Shown piece by piece: positions 43,219 through 52,324 of a stretch of 64,000 bases of DNA. The stretch comes from QIJE01 sp048541835 (GTDB lineage Bacteria > SZUA-79 > Acidulodesulfobacterales > Acidulodesulfobacteraceae), in NCBI RefSeq assembly GCF_048541835.1, contig NZ_JBLEOY010000002.1, positions 533,978-597,977 on the forward strand. The letters run 5' to 3'. Numbering within the stretch: position 1 is the first letter of the stretch; each line of letters begins with the position of its first letter. The translations under genes were made by a program, and so were the position numbers. The notes beneath the pieces are model-generated. The model searched no databases. It saw only the letters and a program-made list of their open reading frames with translations, and was not told where the DNA came from.

Positions 43219-44502
43219 TTGGTCAAGAAGTATTTTGCCGATTATATTTTTACATCGCCTTTTTCTTCTCCGCCATTTGTAAAAAACGGTGAACTTATAG
43301 CGGACGAGATATCGGGTAAAATTTTATCCGTTCGTAAAAATGGCGGCAGAAATCAATTTGTCGATAAATCGACACCAGGCTTCAAGACGCTGATTATACC
43401 GGGTATCATCAACTCCCATACCCATACCGACCTCACCTTTAAGCCGGATAATAAAACGCCGAAAATATTTTCTAAATGGGTTACTTCTTTAACAGAGAGA
43501 AGAAAATCTCTTGACGTTGCCGCCAAAAATGGGCTTAGGCTGAAGGCGTTTAAAGATTTTGTTAAAAGCGGCACTACGCTTATAGGTGATATAATAGGAC
43601 AGGATTCATTCTATAATATGGATGATTTGCTTTTAAAGTCCAAACTTATTCCCAAGGTTAAGGGGTTTATCGAAATCAGGGGTATCGACCCGGATTATGC
43701 GCTTAAAAGAATAAGTGAATTTAAGGTGTTTTATAAGCGATACGTAAATGCCGTTAAGGAAAACGGGGGATACTTTTCAGCCGGTATCTCGCCTCATTCC
43801 GTATATTCCGTTTCGGAAAAATTGTTTAAAGAGATAATAAAAGAAAATTTGAAAATAAGACTTAAGATGGCGGTTCACGCATCGGAACATTCGGCTGAAA
43901 CTCAATTCGTATCCGGTATGGGCGGGGATATTGCCGTTAATCTCTTGCCGGCATTTAAGCTGAGTAAATTTTCGAAACCGTTAAAGACCTTTTCGACTCC
44001 CATATCTTATTTAAATTATTTAAAAATTTTAAATAAAGATGTGTCGATAATTCATGCCAACGAGATCAACGACGAAGATATCGAGATCATAAAAAATTCG
44101 GGAGCCGGCATAATTCACTGTCCGAGGAGCAATGCTTTTTTTAATTCAAAAAAGCTTCCGTTAAAAAAGGTGTTGGAGAGCGGTATTTCGGTCTCGATAG
44201 GGACCGACAGCCTATATTCAAACAGGTCTTTGAGTATTTTAGATGAGCTTAAATATGCAAAAAAGATACATACCGACGTTTCATCCAAAGACCTGTTCTT
44301 AATGGCCACGGTCAATGGGGCGAGAGCGCTTTCTTTTCCGAACGTTACGGGTATGCTGGAATCTGCATGCAGTTGTGATTTCGTCGTTTTCAAAATAGAT
44401 AAAAACATAGAAATAAACGAGGGTAATATTTATGATAATATATTGTCGCTTAAAAAAACAGATATAGTTGACGTTATAATAAACGGAAGGGTTATCCGAT
44501 GA
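43219..44502 (+). CDS. Amidohydrolase/deaminase of the TrzA-SsnA type, embedded in the pan genes
   Basis: This 427-residue metal-dependent hydrolase has the N-terminal metal pair NSHTHTDLTF (His67, His69), further ligands in AVHASEHSAET (His near 220) and IIHANEINDEDI, HCPRSNAFF, and the catalytic Asp in SIGTDSLYSNRSL near 330. This matches deaminases acting on aminohydrolase substrates such as S-adenosylhomocysteine/MTA, guanine or triazines; the exact substrate is not evident. TTG at 43219 is the start. Its end overlaps panC by four bases, so it belongs to this operon. It could feed beta-alanine or a pantothenate precursor, or be unrelated. Confidence 0.85.
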   Translation: MVKKYFADYIFTSPFSSPPFVKNGELIADEISGKILSVRKNGGRNQFVDKSTPGFKTLIIPGIINSHTHTDLTFKPDNKTPKIFSKWVTSLTERRKSLDVAAKNGLRLKAFKDFVKSGTTLIGDIIGQDSFYNMDDLLLKSKLIPKVKGFIEIRGIDPDYALKRISEFKVFYKRYVNAVKENGGYFSAGISPHSVYSVSEKLFKEIIKENLKIRLKMAVHASEHSAETQFVSGMGGDIAVNLLPAFKLSKFSKPLKTFSTPISYLNYLKILNKDVSIIHANEINDEDIEIIKNSGAGIIHCPRSNAFFNSKKLPLKKVLESGISVSIGTDSLYSNRSLSILDELKYAKKIHTDVSSKDLFLMATVNGARALSFPNVTGMLESACSCDFVVFKIDKNIEINEGNIYDNILSLKKTDIVDVIINGRVIR

Positions 44503-45344
44503 AAATAATAACGAGTATAGCTGAAATGAAGAGGGTTTCCGGGGGGTTAAAAAAATATTCGAGATCGGTTTCTTTCATTCCGACGATGGGCAAACTTCAC
44601 GAAGGGCATATAAAGCTTATCGAAGAGGGTAAAAAATATGGCGAAGCGATTGTTTCCATATTCGTCAACCCGATGCAATTTGCTCCCGACGAGGATTACG
44701 ACAGCTACCCGAGAGATTACGAGAGGGATATCGAAATATTAAAAAATTTAGGCATAAAATATCTATTTTATCCTACGGCAGATATAGTTGAAAATAGTGC
44801 TACATTTGTGATTAATCCCGAGTATTCCGACCGGCTTTGCGGTTTGTTCAGGACAGATCACTTTAGGGGGGTACTTACTATAGTAATGAAATTGTTTTGT
44901 ATAATAACGCCGAATTTTGCCTTTTTCGGACTTAAGGATTATCAACAATACGTATTGATTAAAAAGGCGGCGGAGGATTTTTTCCTTGACGTAAAAGTCA
45001 TTCCGGTAAAAACGGTTAGAGAAAAATGCGGGCTCGCTATGAGCTCGAGAAATGCGTATTTTAACGACTACGACAGGGGAATCGCAGGCAATTTTTACAA
45101 GGCATTAAAGGAAACGGTAGATTTATTCAACGCCGGAGAGAAATTGGGAGAAAATTTAGTCTTTTTTGCCATAAAAAAACTTATTAAAAACGGATTTAAA
45201 GTAGATTACGTTAAAATTACGGATAAAGACCTTAATATCAAAGAACAATCCGTTCGCAACGGCGATATTATGTTGTCCGCCGTAGAATTCAAGGGCGTAA
45301 GGCTTATAGATAATATTTTTTTTGAGACACTATTGAAAAAGTAG
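44499..45344 (+). CDS. panC: Pantoate-beta-alanine ligase
   Basis: This 281-residue ligase has the adenylate-forming motifs: FIPTMGKLHEGHIKLI near residues 27-42 (HIGH-like), VSIFVNPMQFAPDEDYDSYPR, FFGLKDYQQ, and AMSSRNAYF near 187 (KMSKS-like). It joins pantoate, probably imported or made elsewhere, with beta-alanine to make pantothenate. The start overlaps the amidohydrolase stop by ATGA. No panB lies nearby. Confidence 0.95.
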   Translation: MKIITSIAEMKRVSGGLKKYSRSVSFIPTMGKLHEGHIKLIEEGKKYGEAIVSIFVNPMQFAPDEDYDSYPRDYERDIEILKNLGIKYLFYPTADIVENSATFVINPEYSDRLCGLFRTDHFRGVLTIVMKLFCIITPNFAFFGLKDYQQYVLIKKAAEDFFLDVKVIPVKTVREKCGLAMSSRNAYFNDYDRGIAGNFYKALKETVDLFNAGEKLGENLVFFAIKKLIKNGFKVDYVKITDKDLNIKEQSVRNGDIMLSAVEFKGVRLIDNIFFETLLKK

Positions 45345-45421
45345 TTTTTCAGTATATACTTAGTATAGTAATATCTTCATTCGTCGGGTAAAAATAATTT
45401 ATTTTAGAAGAGGCGATGGTA

Positions 45422-46597
45422 ATGAAAAGCGGCTTTAAATTTGTTATTGTGTTTAATATTGATAAAACCGGAATAAAAACCGATAAAACAAATAAAATAA
45501 TATATACGAAGGTTTCAGATAAAAAAAAGAAAGAAAGATTAGTAGAAAATTTAAAAAGAAGGGCGACGGATGAGAATGTAAAGTTTAATAAAAGAAGGCT
45601 TTCAAGTCTGTTTAATCCTGTTTTTGACGGGTTTATTCTGCTTTCCGGAGGGTTAAAATCAACGAAGTTAAGCGAAGAACGGCTTATAGATTTTTCCGGA
45701 TTGTTTTTTAGAAAAATGGAAAAAGATTTTGGCGTTAATATTGTAAATTATAACTTAACGCATGTGAAAGGCGTAAATTTATTACATTTCGAGATATTCA
45801 ACTATGATTTTGTTTCACATAAGGTTGTAAAGAGCGAATTTATAAAACCGAAAAACGTCAGGAAAATCGGTGAGTTTGCGGAAACAGTCATGAGCGGATA
45901 TAATAAAGTTACCGAAAAAAGTAAAAAATCTTCGAATAAAGAAAAAAGAGCCGAAAATACCGCAATAAAAGCCGTTAAAGCAGGTAAAAATAAAAAGGTG
46001 GTTCGAGGTGCCGAGGAATTTGCCGTTAAGCCACCCGAAATTTGCAAAACGGTTACTGAAAGCAATATGGAGGAGCAGGTAGATTTAATCTCTTTAAACT
46101 GGAGGCTGTTAAGCCCGGCGGAAAATGTTCCCGTTTTAGAAGTTGGCGAACCGGAGGAAATAAGCCGTAACGATTGGGTCAGGATATACTTTCAAAAACC
46201 CAACGTGAGACAGGTCGTTTGGCGGTTCAAGCAAAAAAAGCAGGCCTTTTCCGTTTTAAGACCTACGCTTAGGGCATATGAGGGGGATAATATGCTGTGG
46301 TACGAAGCACTTGACGGTTTATCCGGCAGCAGATATATTATCTTTTCCGGTAATTTTGAATTATCTCAGACATGGGTAGAGATTGGATACTTAGACGATA
46401 AGAACGAGTTTATTTTTAGGGCGAGAAGTCCGATTTGGCCGCCGGATTGTTTAATAAAAAAACTGCCCGAATTGAATTTAGACACTAAAAGAAAAATACC
46501 GAAAAAAATAGTTCTTATAGGCGCCACAGAAAACATACATGGAAGCAGGACTCTCCCTGTTGATTTCACGAGTTCCGGTGTCGGTATAAATGAATGA
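45422..46597 (+). CDS. DUF4912-domain protein with an extra N-terminal domain
   Basis: This 391-residue protein has a C-terminal half (about 215-345) with DUF4912 features: VRIYFQKPNVRQVVWRF, then TWVEIGYLDDKNEFIFRARSP. DUF4912 proteins accompany GH57 alpha-glucan enzymes, exactly as here. The N-terminal half (about 1-140) is not recognised; it includes FFRKMEKDFGVNIVNYN and THVKGVNLLHFEIFNYD, and a Lys-rich linker (about 160-200) joins the halves. AGAGG lies eight bases before ATG 45422. Role in glycogen metabolism is inferred from position only. Confidence 0.7.
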   Translation: MKSGFKFVIVFNIDKTGIKTDKTNKIIYTKVSDKKKKERLVENLKRRATDENVKFNKRRLSSLFNPVFDGFILLSGGLKSTKLSEERLIDFSGLFFRKMEKDFGVNIVNYNLTHVKGVNLLHFEIFNYDFVSHKVVKSEFIKPKNVRKIGEFAETVMSGYNKVTEKSKKSSNKEKRAENTAIKAVKAGKNKKVVRGAEEFAVKPPEICKTVTESNMEEQVDLISLNWRLLSPAENVPVLEVGEPEEISRNDWVRIYFQKPNVRQVVWRFKQKKQAFSVLRPTLRAYEGDNMLWYEALDGLSGSRYIIFSGNFELSQTWVEIGYLDDKNEFIFRARSPIWPPDCLIKKLPELNLDTKRKIPKKIVLIGATENIHGSRTLPVDFTSSGVGINE

Positions 46598-46636
46598 CGA
46601 CATATAAGGTTTAAGACTGAAAAGGAGAAATTTAAA

Positions 46637-48334
46637 GTGAACGGCAAAAATGATAAAGCGGGGAAATGGTTGCCTGTTTTGCATTTTCATCTTCCTTTTG
46701 TGAGGCATCCGGAAAGCTCCAGGTATTTAGAGGAAGAATGGTATTTTGAAGCGGTTACAGAGACATACCTGTCCATATTAGAGTCCTTAGACAATCTCGA
46801 AAACGATAACGTGCCTTATAACCTTACGATATCCCTGACACCCACTCTTTTAAGCATGATGAACGATGATTTATTATCCGAGAGGTTAAAGGACTATGTA
46901 AGGGTACGCTTAAAGGTTTTGGGCGAGGAGGCTTTCAGAACGGAAGGAGACCCTGACTTTCATCCTGTGACGTTGTTTTACAGGCGTAGATATGAAAATT
47001 GGTACGAAAAAATAAAAAACGGGGGCGGCAAATATCTCATAGGAGAGTTTATCAAGCATTTTAACAAGGGGCACTTGGATATAATAACATCGGCGGCTAC
47101 CCATGCTTTTTTAATCTCTATGGTTGGGGAACCGGAGGCGATAGCCGCACAGATTGAGTTGGGCGTGGATGCCCATAAAAACATCTTGGGTATTACTCCG
47201 AAGGGAATATGGCTGCCTGAATGCGGTTATACGGAAGGATTCGATGCAATTCTTAGAAAATATGGGCTTTATTATACGTTTTTAGATCAACACGGTATAG
47301 AAATGGCAAAGCCTACGCCGATAAACGGATGTTTTTCTCCCATCATTTCCCCTTCTAAAGTCGTTATGTTCGGACGTGATCCTGAAAGTTCGAGACAGGT
47401 CTGGTCCTCAAAGGAAGGATACCCCGGAACTCCGATTTATAGGGAATTTTACAGAGACGTCGGTTTTGATTTAGACTTGCCGCATCTTACGCCGCTTCGG
47501 CATGGAAGTATCAAGACGTTTACGGGGCTTAAGTATTATGCAATTACCGGAAAAGGCAGTTATAAAGAGGCTTACAGGCCCTCAGCGGCGAAGCGCAAGG
47601 CTTATGAGCATGGAGGACAGTTTGTTTATCGCAGGGAGATTCAATCGGGTTATTTAAAAGAATTTATAGACGAACCTATCATAGTGTCCATGTACGATGC
47701 GGAGCTTTTCGGTCACTGGTGGTTCGAGGGTCCGTGGTGGCTTGAATCCGTTTTTAGAAGAATGAACGAAAACAGATTTATTAAATCGGCAAAAGCAAAA
47801 GATGTTTCCGATCATACGCTTACCGAACTCAACGGATTGTTTAAAAAATATGGCGACGTCGGACCATCTTTCCCACTGCATATCTTAAAAGAGATAAACG
47901 AAAATAACGGAAAGAAGGGTATATTTATTGCTCAACCGGCATCGTCGTCATGGGGCGGAGGCGGATATTCAGAGGTATGGCTTAACGAAAAAAACGATGT
48001 AATTCAGCCATTTTTATCGGATTTAGCATCAAAGTTAATAGATATTTGCAAAAACAGTTATAATAATGTAAAATATCCCAAAGTTTTGAATCAAGCCGCA
48101 AGAGAGCTTGTTTTGGCCCAATCCAGCGACTGGTCGTTTATGCTTACTACCGGACAAGCCGTTAGTTATGCAGAAAGAAGGGTTAAGTCACATCTTGTTA
48201 GAGCCAAACGATGCATTCTGATGTCAACCGGAGAAGAGTCCTTTAATGCAGATTGGTTTGACGATATATCGGAAAAAGACAATTTATTTCCGTGGTTAGA
48301 TGCAAGAGTCCTATACGGAAAAAACATATGTTAG
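46637..48334 (+). CDS. GH57 alpha-glucan branching enzyme (AmyC/DUF1957 type)
   Basis: This 565-residue protein matches the GH57 branching-enzyme type (Thermotoga AmyC-like): LHFHLPFVRHPE at the start, catalytic nucleophile Glu in GIWLPECGY near 195, GRDPESSRQVWS, catalytic Asp in YDAELFGHWWFEGP near 354, and PASSSWGGGGYSE. It would create alpha-1,6 branches in glycogen, doing the job of GlgB (absent here). GTG start at 46637 has AGGAG nine bases upstream. It heads a run of three GH57 genes and glgA. Confidence 0.9.
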   Translation: MNGKNDKAGKWLPVLHFHLPFVRHPESSRYLEEEWYFEAVTETYLSILESLDNLENDNVPYNLTISLTPTLLSMMNDDLLSERLKDYVRVRLKVLGEEAFRTEGDPDFHPVTLFYRRRYENWYEKIKNGGGKYLIGEFIKHFNKGHLDIITSAATHAFLISMVGEPEAIAAQIELGVDAHKNILGITPKGIWLPECGYTEGFDAILRKYGLYYTFLDQHGIEMAKPTPINGCFSPIISPSKVVMFGRDPESSRQVWSSKEGYPGTPIYREFYRDVGFDLDLPHLTPLRHGSIKTFTGLKYYAITGKGSYKEAYRPSAAKRKAYEHGGQFVYRREIQSGYLKEFIDEPIIVSMYDAELFGHWWFEGPWWLESVFRRMNENRFIKSAKAKDVSDHTLTELNGLFKKYGDVGPSFPLHILKEINENNGKKGIFIAQPASSSWGGGGYSEVWLNEKNDVIQPFLSDLASKLIDICKNSYNNVKYPKVLNQAARELVLAQSSDWSFMLTTGQAVSYAERRVKSHLVRAKRCILMSTGEESFNADWFDDISEKDNLFPWLDARVLYGKNIC

Positions 48335-48360
48335 CCTTTCAGGAAGGAATTGTAAATTAG

Positions 48361-50160
48361 ATGAATTTAGTACTATGGTGGCATATGCATCAACCCGATT
48401 ATAGGGATATAAACGGCGAGTTTATGCTCCCGTGGGTTTATCTACATGCCGTAAAAGACTACATAGACATGCCTTTAAATATAATTGCAAATCCGGGCAT
48501 GAAGGCGAATATTAACATTACTCCGGTTTTAATAGATGAGTGGCAGGATTATAATTATCGTATAGAAAGGGCACTTGACGAAATGTTTCCCAATAAAGCG
48601 GCCTATGCCTTGCCGGACCCATTCTTAAGGCCGTTGCTCCTTAAAAAATTGGACGAGGATACAAAATTATGGATGTCGGTCCATTATAGATGGGCAAATT
48701 ATGAACGGACGGTTTGCCGTTTTGATAATTATAAAAGACTATACGATATTGCATCGTCTAAGGCAAATCTTTATTACCTGAACGACTGCTTTTACTTTGA
48801 CCTTTGCGTCTGGTTTCATCTTGCCTGGTGCGGCGAATGGATGAAAAGATACGACCCTGTCATATCTCTCCTTATCGCCAAGGGAAGCGGTTATACCTTG
48901 AAAGACAGGAGAATGCTTCTCGAAAGGCTTCTTATGTGGATGAAATACGGCTTAACGCTTTACGGTTTTCCGGGAATAAGGGGGGGTGTTGCTCCATCTT
49001 CCGTTCCTGAATATCCGGATTTTATTGAGAAGAATAAACTGGATGAATTAAACTTAAAAGAAAAAGGACAATATTTTATTACTCTTTCCCCGCATTACCA
49101 TCCTATTATGCCCCTTCTTTTAGATGTCCATAGCGGGGCTATTGCTGCCCAGATGATGGACATCGCTTATGAGCCTGTTCATATGGATAGGTATGAAGAG
49201 GGAGATAAAAGTGCAAGAAGGCATATGGACTCGTTGAACCATTATTACAGTCAAAAATCCGGTGGTGGCAATATCAGGGCGCTATGGCCTTCCGAAGGGG
49301 CTATATCCTCGGAATCGCTTGATATTTTTAATGAATACGGAATAAATATTTGTGCAAGCGGCGAGGAACTTCTTTCTTCATCCGTCGGCATGGATGTTCA
49401 CAAACCCGTGTTTAATAGGGGTAAAGATGTCGTGCCGCTTTATAGGGTTTACGCTTGGAAAGATACCGGTCTTAAGATAATTTTCAGAGATTCCGGGCTT
49501 TCGGACTTGATCGGATTTACCTATGGGGCGTGGCGTGGCGACGATGCGGCTAACGATCTGATAAATAAACTTAATTCCATAGATGATTTCGATAAAGGTT
49601 CTATAGTTTCCGTTATATTGGACGGAGAGAATGCGTGGGAATATTACTACGAAAACGGCTTTTATTTTTTAAACGATCTTTATTCCTTAATCAGTTCATC
49701 CGTTAAAATAAACCCTTTACTAATAGATGAAGTTTTGGCAGTTTGTGAATCTGATACACCGGATAACTGTTTTAAGCTTGACGGAATGATACCGGGTTCA
49801 TGGGTAAACGGAAATTTAAGGATGTGGGTGGGCGAAGGACGAAAAAATAAAGCATGGATGATGCTAAACGAGGCAAAGAACGAGTTTTTAGATTCTGTTA
49901 ATAATAAAAAAATCAGTAAGAAAAATATCGAAGCCGGCTTTAAGAATCTTATGGCGGCAGAGGGGTCGGACTGGTTCTGGTGGCTTGGAGAGGATAGCCC
50001 GCTTTCCTCTCAATCCTCCATGGAGAAGATATTTAGGAATCTCTTGGAAAAAATTTATATTATATCCGGCAAACCGGTTCCTGAATGTATATCGGAATCT
50101 TTATCATCCACAAAAAAAAATATAGCGGAAATAGGTGGAATTATGCAAAGGGGGCACTAA
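48361..50160 (+). CDS. GH57 glycoside hydrolase, amylopullulanase/alpha-amylase-like
   Basis: This 599-residue protein starts LVLWWHMHQPDYR and has LSPHYHPIMPLL, the nucleophile region ALWPSEGAIS (Glu near 313) and the acid/base Asp in ILDGENAWEYY (near 421), motifs of GH57 conserved regions 1-5 for the amylopullulanase-like group. It would hydrolyse or rearrange alpha-1,4 and perhaps alpha-1,6 links. No signal peptide, so it acts on intracellular glucan. Its stop precedes the next GH57 start by 10 bases. Confidence 0.88.
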   Translation: MNLVLWWHMHQPDYRDINGEFMLPWVYLHAVKDYIDMPLNIIANPGMKANINITPVLIDEWQDYNYRIERALDEMFPNKAAYALPDPFLRPLLLKKLDEDTKLWMSVHYRWANYERTVCRFDNYKRLYDIASSKANLYYLNDCFYFDLCVWFHLAWCGEWMKRYDPVISLLIAKGSGYTLKDRRMLLERLLMWMKYGLTLYGFPGIRGGVAPSSVPEYPDFIEKNKLDELNLKEKGQYFITLSPHYHPIMPLLLDVHSGAIAAQMMDIAYEPVHMDRYEEGDKSARRHMDSLNHYYSQKSGGGNIRALWPSEGAISSESLDIFNEYGINICASGEELLSSSVGMDVHKPVFNRGKDVVPLYRVYAWKDTGLKIIFRDSGLSDLIGFTYGAWRGDDAANDLINKLNSIDDFDKGSIVSVILDGENAWEYYYENGFYFLNDLYSLISSSVKINPLLIDEVLAVCESDTPDNCFKLDGMIPGSWVNGNLRMWVGEGRKNKAWMMLNEAKNEFLDSVNNKKISKKNIEAGFKNLMAAEGSDWFWWLGEDSPLSSQSSMEKIFRNLLEKIYIISGKPVPECISESLSSTKKNIAEIGGIMQRGH

Positions 50161-50170
50161 CGATAATATA

Positions 50171-52261
50171 ATGGTTAACTTTATTTTAGGTTTTCACTGC
50201 CATCAACCAATAGGAAATTTTGATTCCGTTTTTAAGAAGATCCACGAAAAATCATATAGTCCCCTTATAAGGACGCTTGCGCAATATAACGTCAATTTCT
50301 GCTTTCATGCCTCCGGAGTGCTCCTTGAATGGTGGGAAAAAAATGACCCCGAATTAATAAAAATCATTGCCGGCGGGGTTGAAAGGGGAGAAATAGAATT
50401 AATCGGCGGCGGGTACTATGAACCCGTACTTGCTTCTATACCGCAAGGCGACAGAATGAAGCAGCTTGAGATGCTCAGCGGGGCATTAAAAAGACTTTTC
50501 GGAAAATATCCGGAAGGGGCATGGATAACAGAGCGTGTCTGGCAAGTAGATATAATTAAAGATTTGACGGATGCAGGGTTAAATTATGCCTTTTTGGACG
50601 ATGTTCAGTTTTTTCAGGCAGGCATATCGAAGGGCGGCATGGATAAAATTTTTAGGACGGAATATGACGGGGAATTTTTAGACCTTTTTCCTATACACGA
50701 GAGATTGCGGTATAAGCTTCCTTTTGCCGAACCGGACGAGTCTCTAAACGAGGTTTTATATGTAAACGGAAGGTTATCCGCCCTTTCCGTTATGTTCGAC
50801 GACGGCGAAAAAATGGGGGGATGGCCGGATACTTATGAATGGGTTTACGGCAAAGACGGCAAAAAAGGCTGGTTAGATAATTTTATAAATCTAATAAACC
50901 CGGGCGAAAATAATCCTCCGGTTAAATTTGAGCTCCCATCGCGTATCATAGGTAATACAACCGAAAGAACGCCTGTATATCTGCCTGCTTCGAGTTATAG
51001 GGAAATGGGCGAGTGGACGCTGTCGGCAAAAAAAAGACATTACTATGAGATTATAAAGTCCAAAGATTCATCGGCGCCTTTGTGCGGCGGGATATGGCAT
51101 AATTTTTTGACAAGGTATCCGGAAGCAAATTTGTTCCATAAAAGAATGTTGCATTTAAGTCGTAAAATAGATTATGCGGTTAAGACGTATCACAAAGATC
51201 TCAAGGAAGCGTCGGAAGAACTTTTAAAATCTCAGGCTAACGATGCATATTGGCACGGGGTATTCGGCGGAATTTATCTCCCTCATCTTAGAAGGTCTAT
51301 CCGCAATGCCCTTATAAAATCGTACGTATTGTATAAAGACGGGATTAAAAAATGTATAGAAAGAGAGCTACACGACTTCGATATGGATGGAGAGAAGGAA
51401 ATTTTACTCTCTAATGATTACTGGCTTATAATATATAAACCATCTTCCGGCTCGTTTCTTGCGTTGGATTATATGGAAAAAGACTTGATTCAGCCGCTTG
51501 GGGATGTTTTTTGTCTTCATGACGAGTATGATATTTCAAAGTTTAAAGGCAACGCTGAAAGGAACGGGAAGGAACGTGACGGAACCCCGCCCCAGACGAT
51601 TCATAAAGGGGTAAAATATCCTTCAGATTTGTCGGAATCTGACTTAAAAGTATATTCGGATTTACTTCCGGCATTAGAGATGACGTTTAATGGCGGACGA
51701 CTCTGTTTTAAAAACGAATTTATAGAAGAAGACGAAGTCAATAAGTCTATTTCCGTTAAGGCTCCGGGTTTTTTAAAAGGCGGCTTGGAATCAGACAATG
51801 ATCCCAATAAAGCCTTTGCGAACTTAAGTATAAAAATAGGTAACTCAATTGACATCCTATTGGCTTCTAAGCCCGGGATTAAAGGGATTTTACGGATTAT
51901 TTTGAGGTTTGCCGTTCCCGGGGGGAGCGGTCCATCGGTAAACGTTAACATCGGCGGCGAAATAAGGGGATTGAATAACTATATCGAAAAAGAATTTAAT
52001 ACTGATGCGGACAATGTTGCACATATAAGCGATTCTTTTTGGGGCGGAAAGATTATAGTAAAACATCGAGCGTCAGGCGGATTTTTGGAAAAATACAACC
52101 TTGCTCTCAGACCGGTAACTACTATTTCATTATCCGAAAAAGGATTTGAGCGTATTTTTCAGGGGATTGAGCTGGAGTATAGCTTTAATTTAACGCCGGA
52201 AGAGGATTTTAGTAGTATAATGATAATAAATATAGAAAAAATTGAAGGTCACGCTACTTGA
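50171..52261 (+). CDS. GH57 4-alpha-glucanotransferase/alpha-amylase (DUF1925/DUF1926 type)
   Basis: This 696-residue protein begins MVNFILGFHCHQPIGNF and resembles archaeal 4-alpha-glucanotransferases: nucleophile Glu in AWITERVWQ (near 121), FLDDVQFFQAG, catalytic Asp in MFDDGEKMGGW (near 210), and C-terminal beta domains (about 400-690). It moves maltooligosaccharide units, assisting glycogen turnover. ATG 50171 is chosen over a GTG at 50135 because the family starts there. Confidence 0.9.
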   Translation: MVNFILGFHCHQPIGNFDSVFKKIHEKSYSPLIRTLAQYNVNFCFHASGVLLEWWEKNDPELIKIIAGGVERGEIELIGGGYYEPVLASIPQGDRMKQLEMLSGALKRLFGKYPEGAWITERVWQVDIIKDLTDAGLNYAFLDDVQFFQAGISKGGMDKIFRTEYDGEFLDLFPIHERLRYKLPFAEPDESLNEVLYVNGRLSALSVMFDDGEKMGGWPDTYEWVYGKDGKKGWLDNFINLINPGENNPPVKFELPSRIIGNTTERTPVYLPASSYREMGEWTLSAKKRHYYEIIKSKDSSAPLCGGIWHNFLTRYPEANLFHKRMLHLSRKIDYAVKTYHKDLKEASEELLKSQANDAYWHGVFGGIYLPHLRRSIRNALIKSYVLYKDGIKKCIERELHDFDMDGEKEILLSNDYWLIIYKPSSGSFLALDYMEKDLIQPLGDVFCLHDEYDISKFKGNAERNGKERDGTPPQTIHKGVKYPSDLSESDLKVYSDLLPALEMTFNGGRLCFKNEFIEEDEVNKSISVKAPGFLKGGLESDNDPNKAFANLSIKIGNSIDILLASKPGIKGILRIILRFAVPGGSGPSVNVNIGGEIRGLNNYIEKEFNTDADNVAHISDSFWGGKIIVKHRASGGFLEKYNLALRPVTTISLSEKGFERIFQGIELEYSFNLTPEEDFSSIMIINIEKIEGHAT

Positions 52262-52324
52262 TTGCCGGGTAAAAAGGTCCGGTTTTAATTAATAGAACCG
52301 TGCGGAAATGGGACGGAATAAAAA

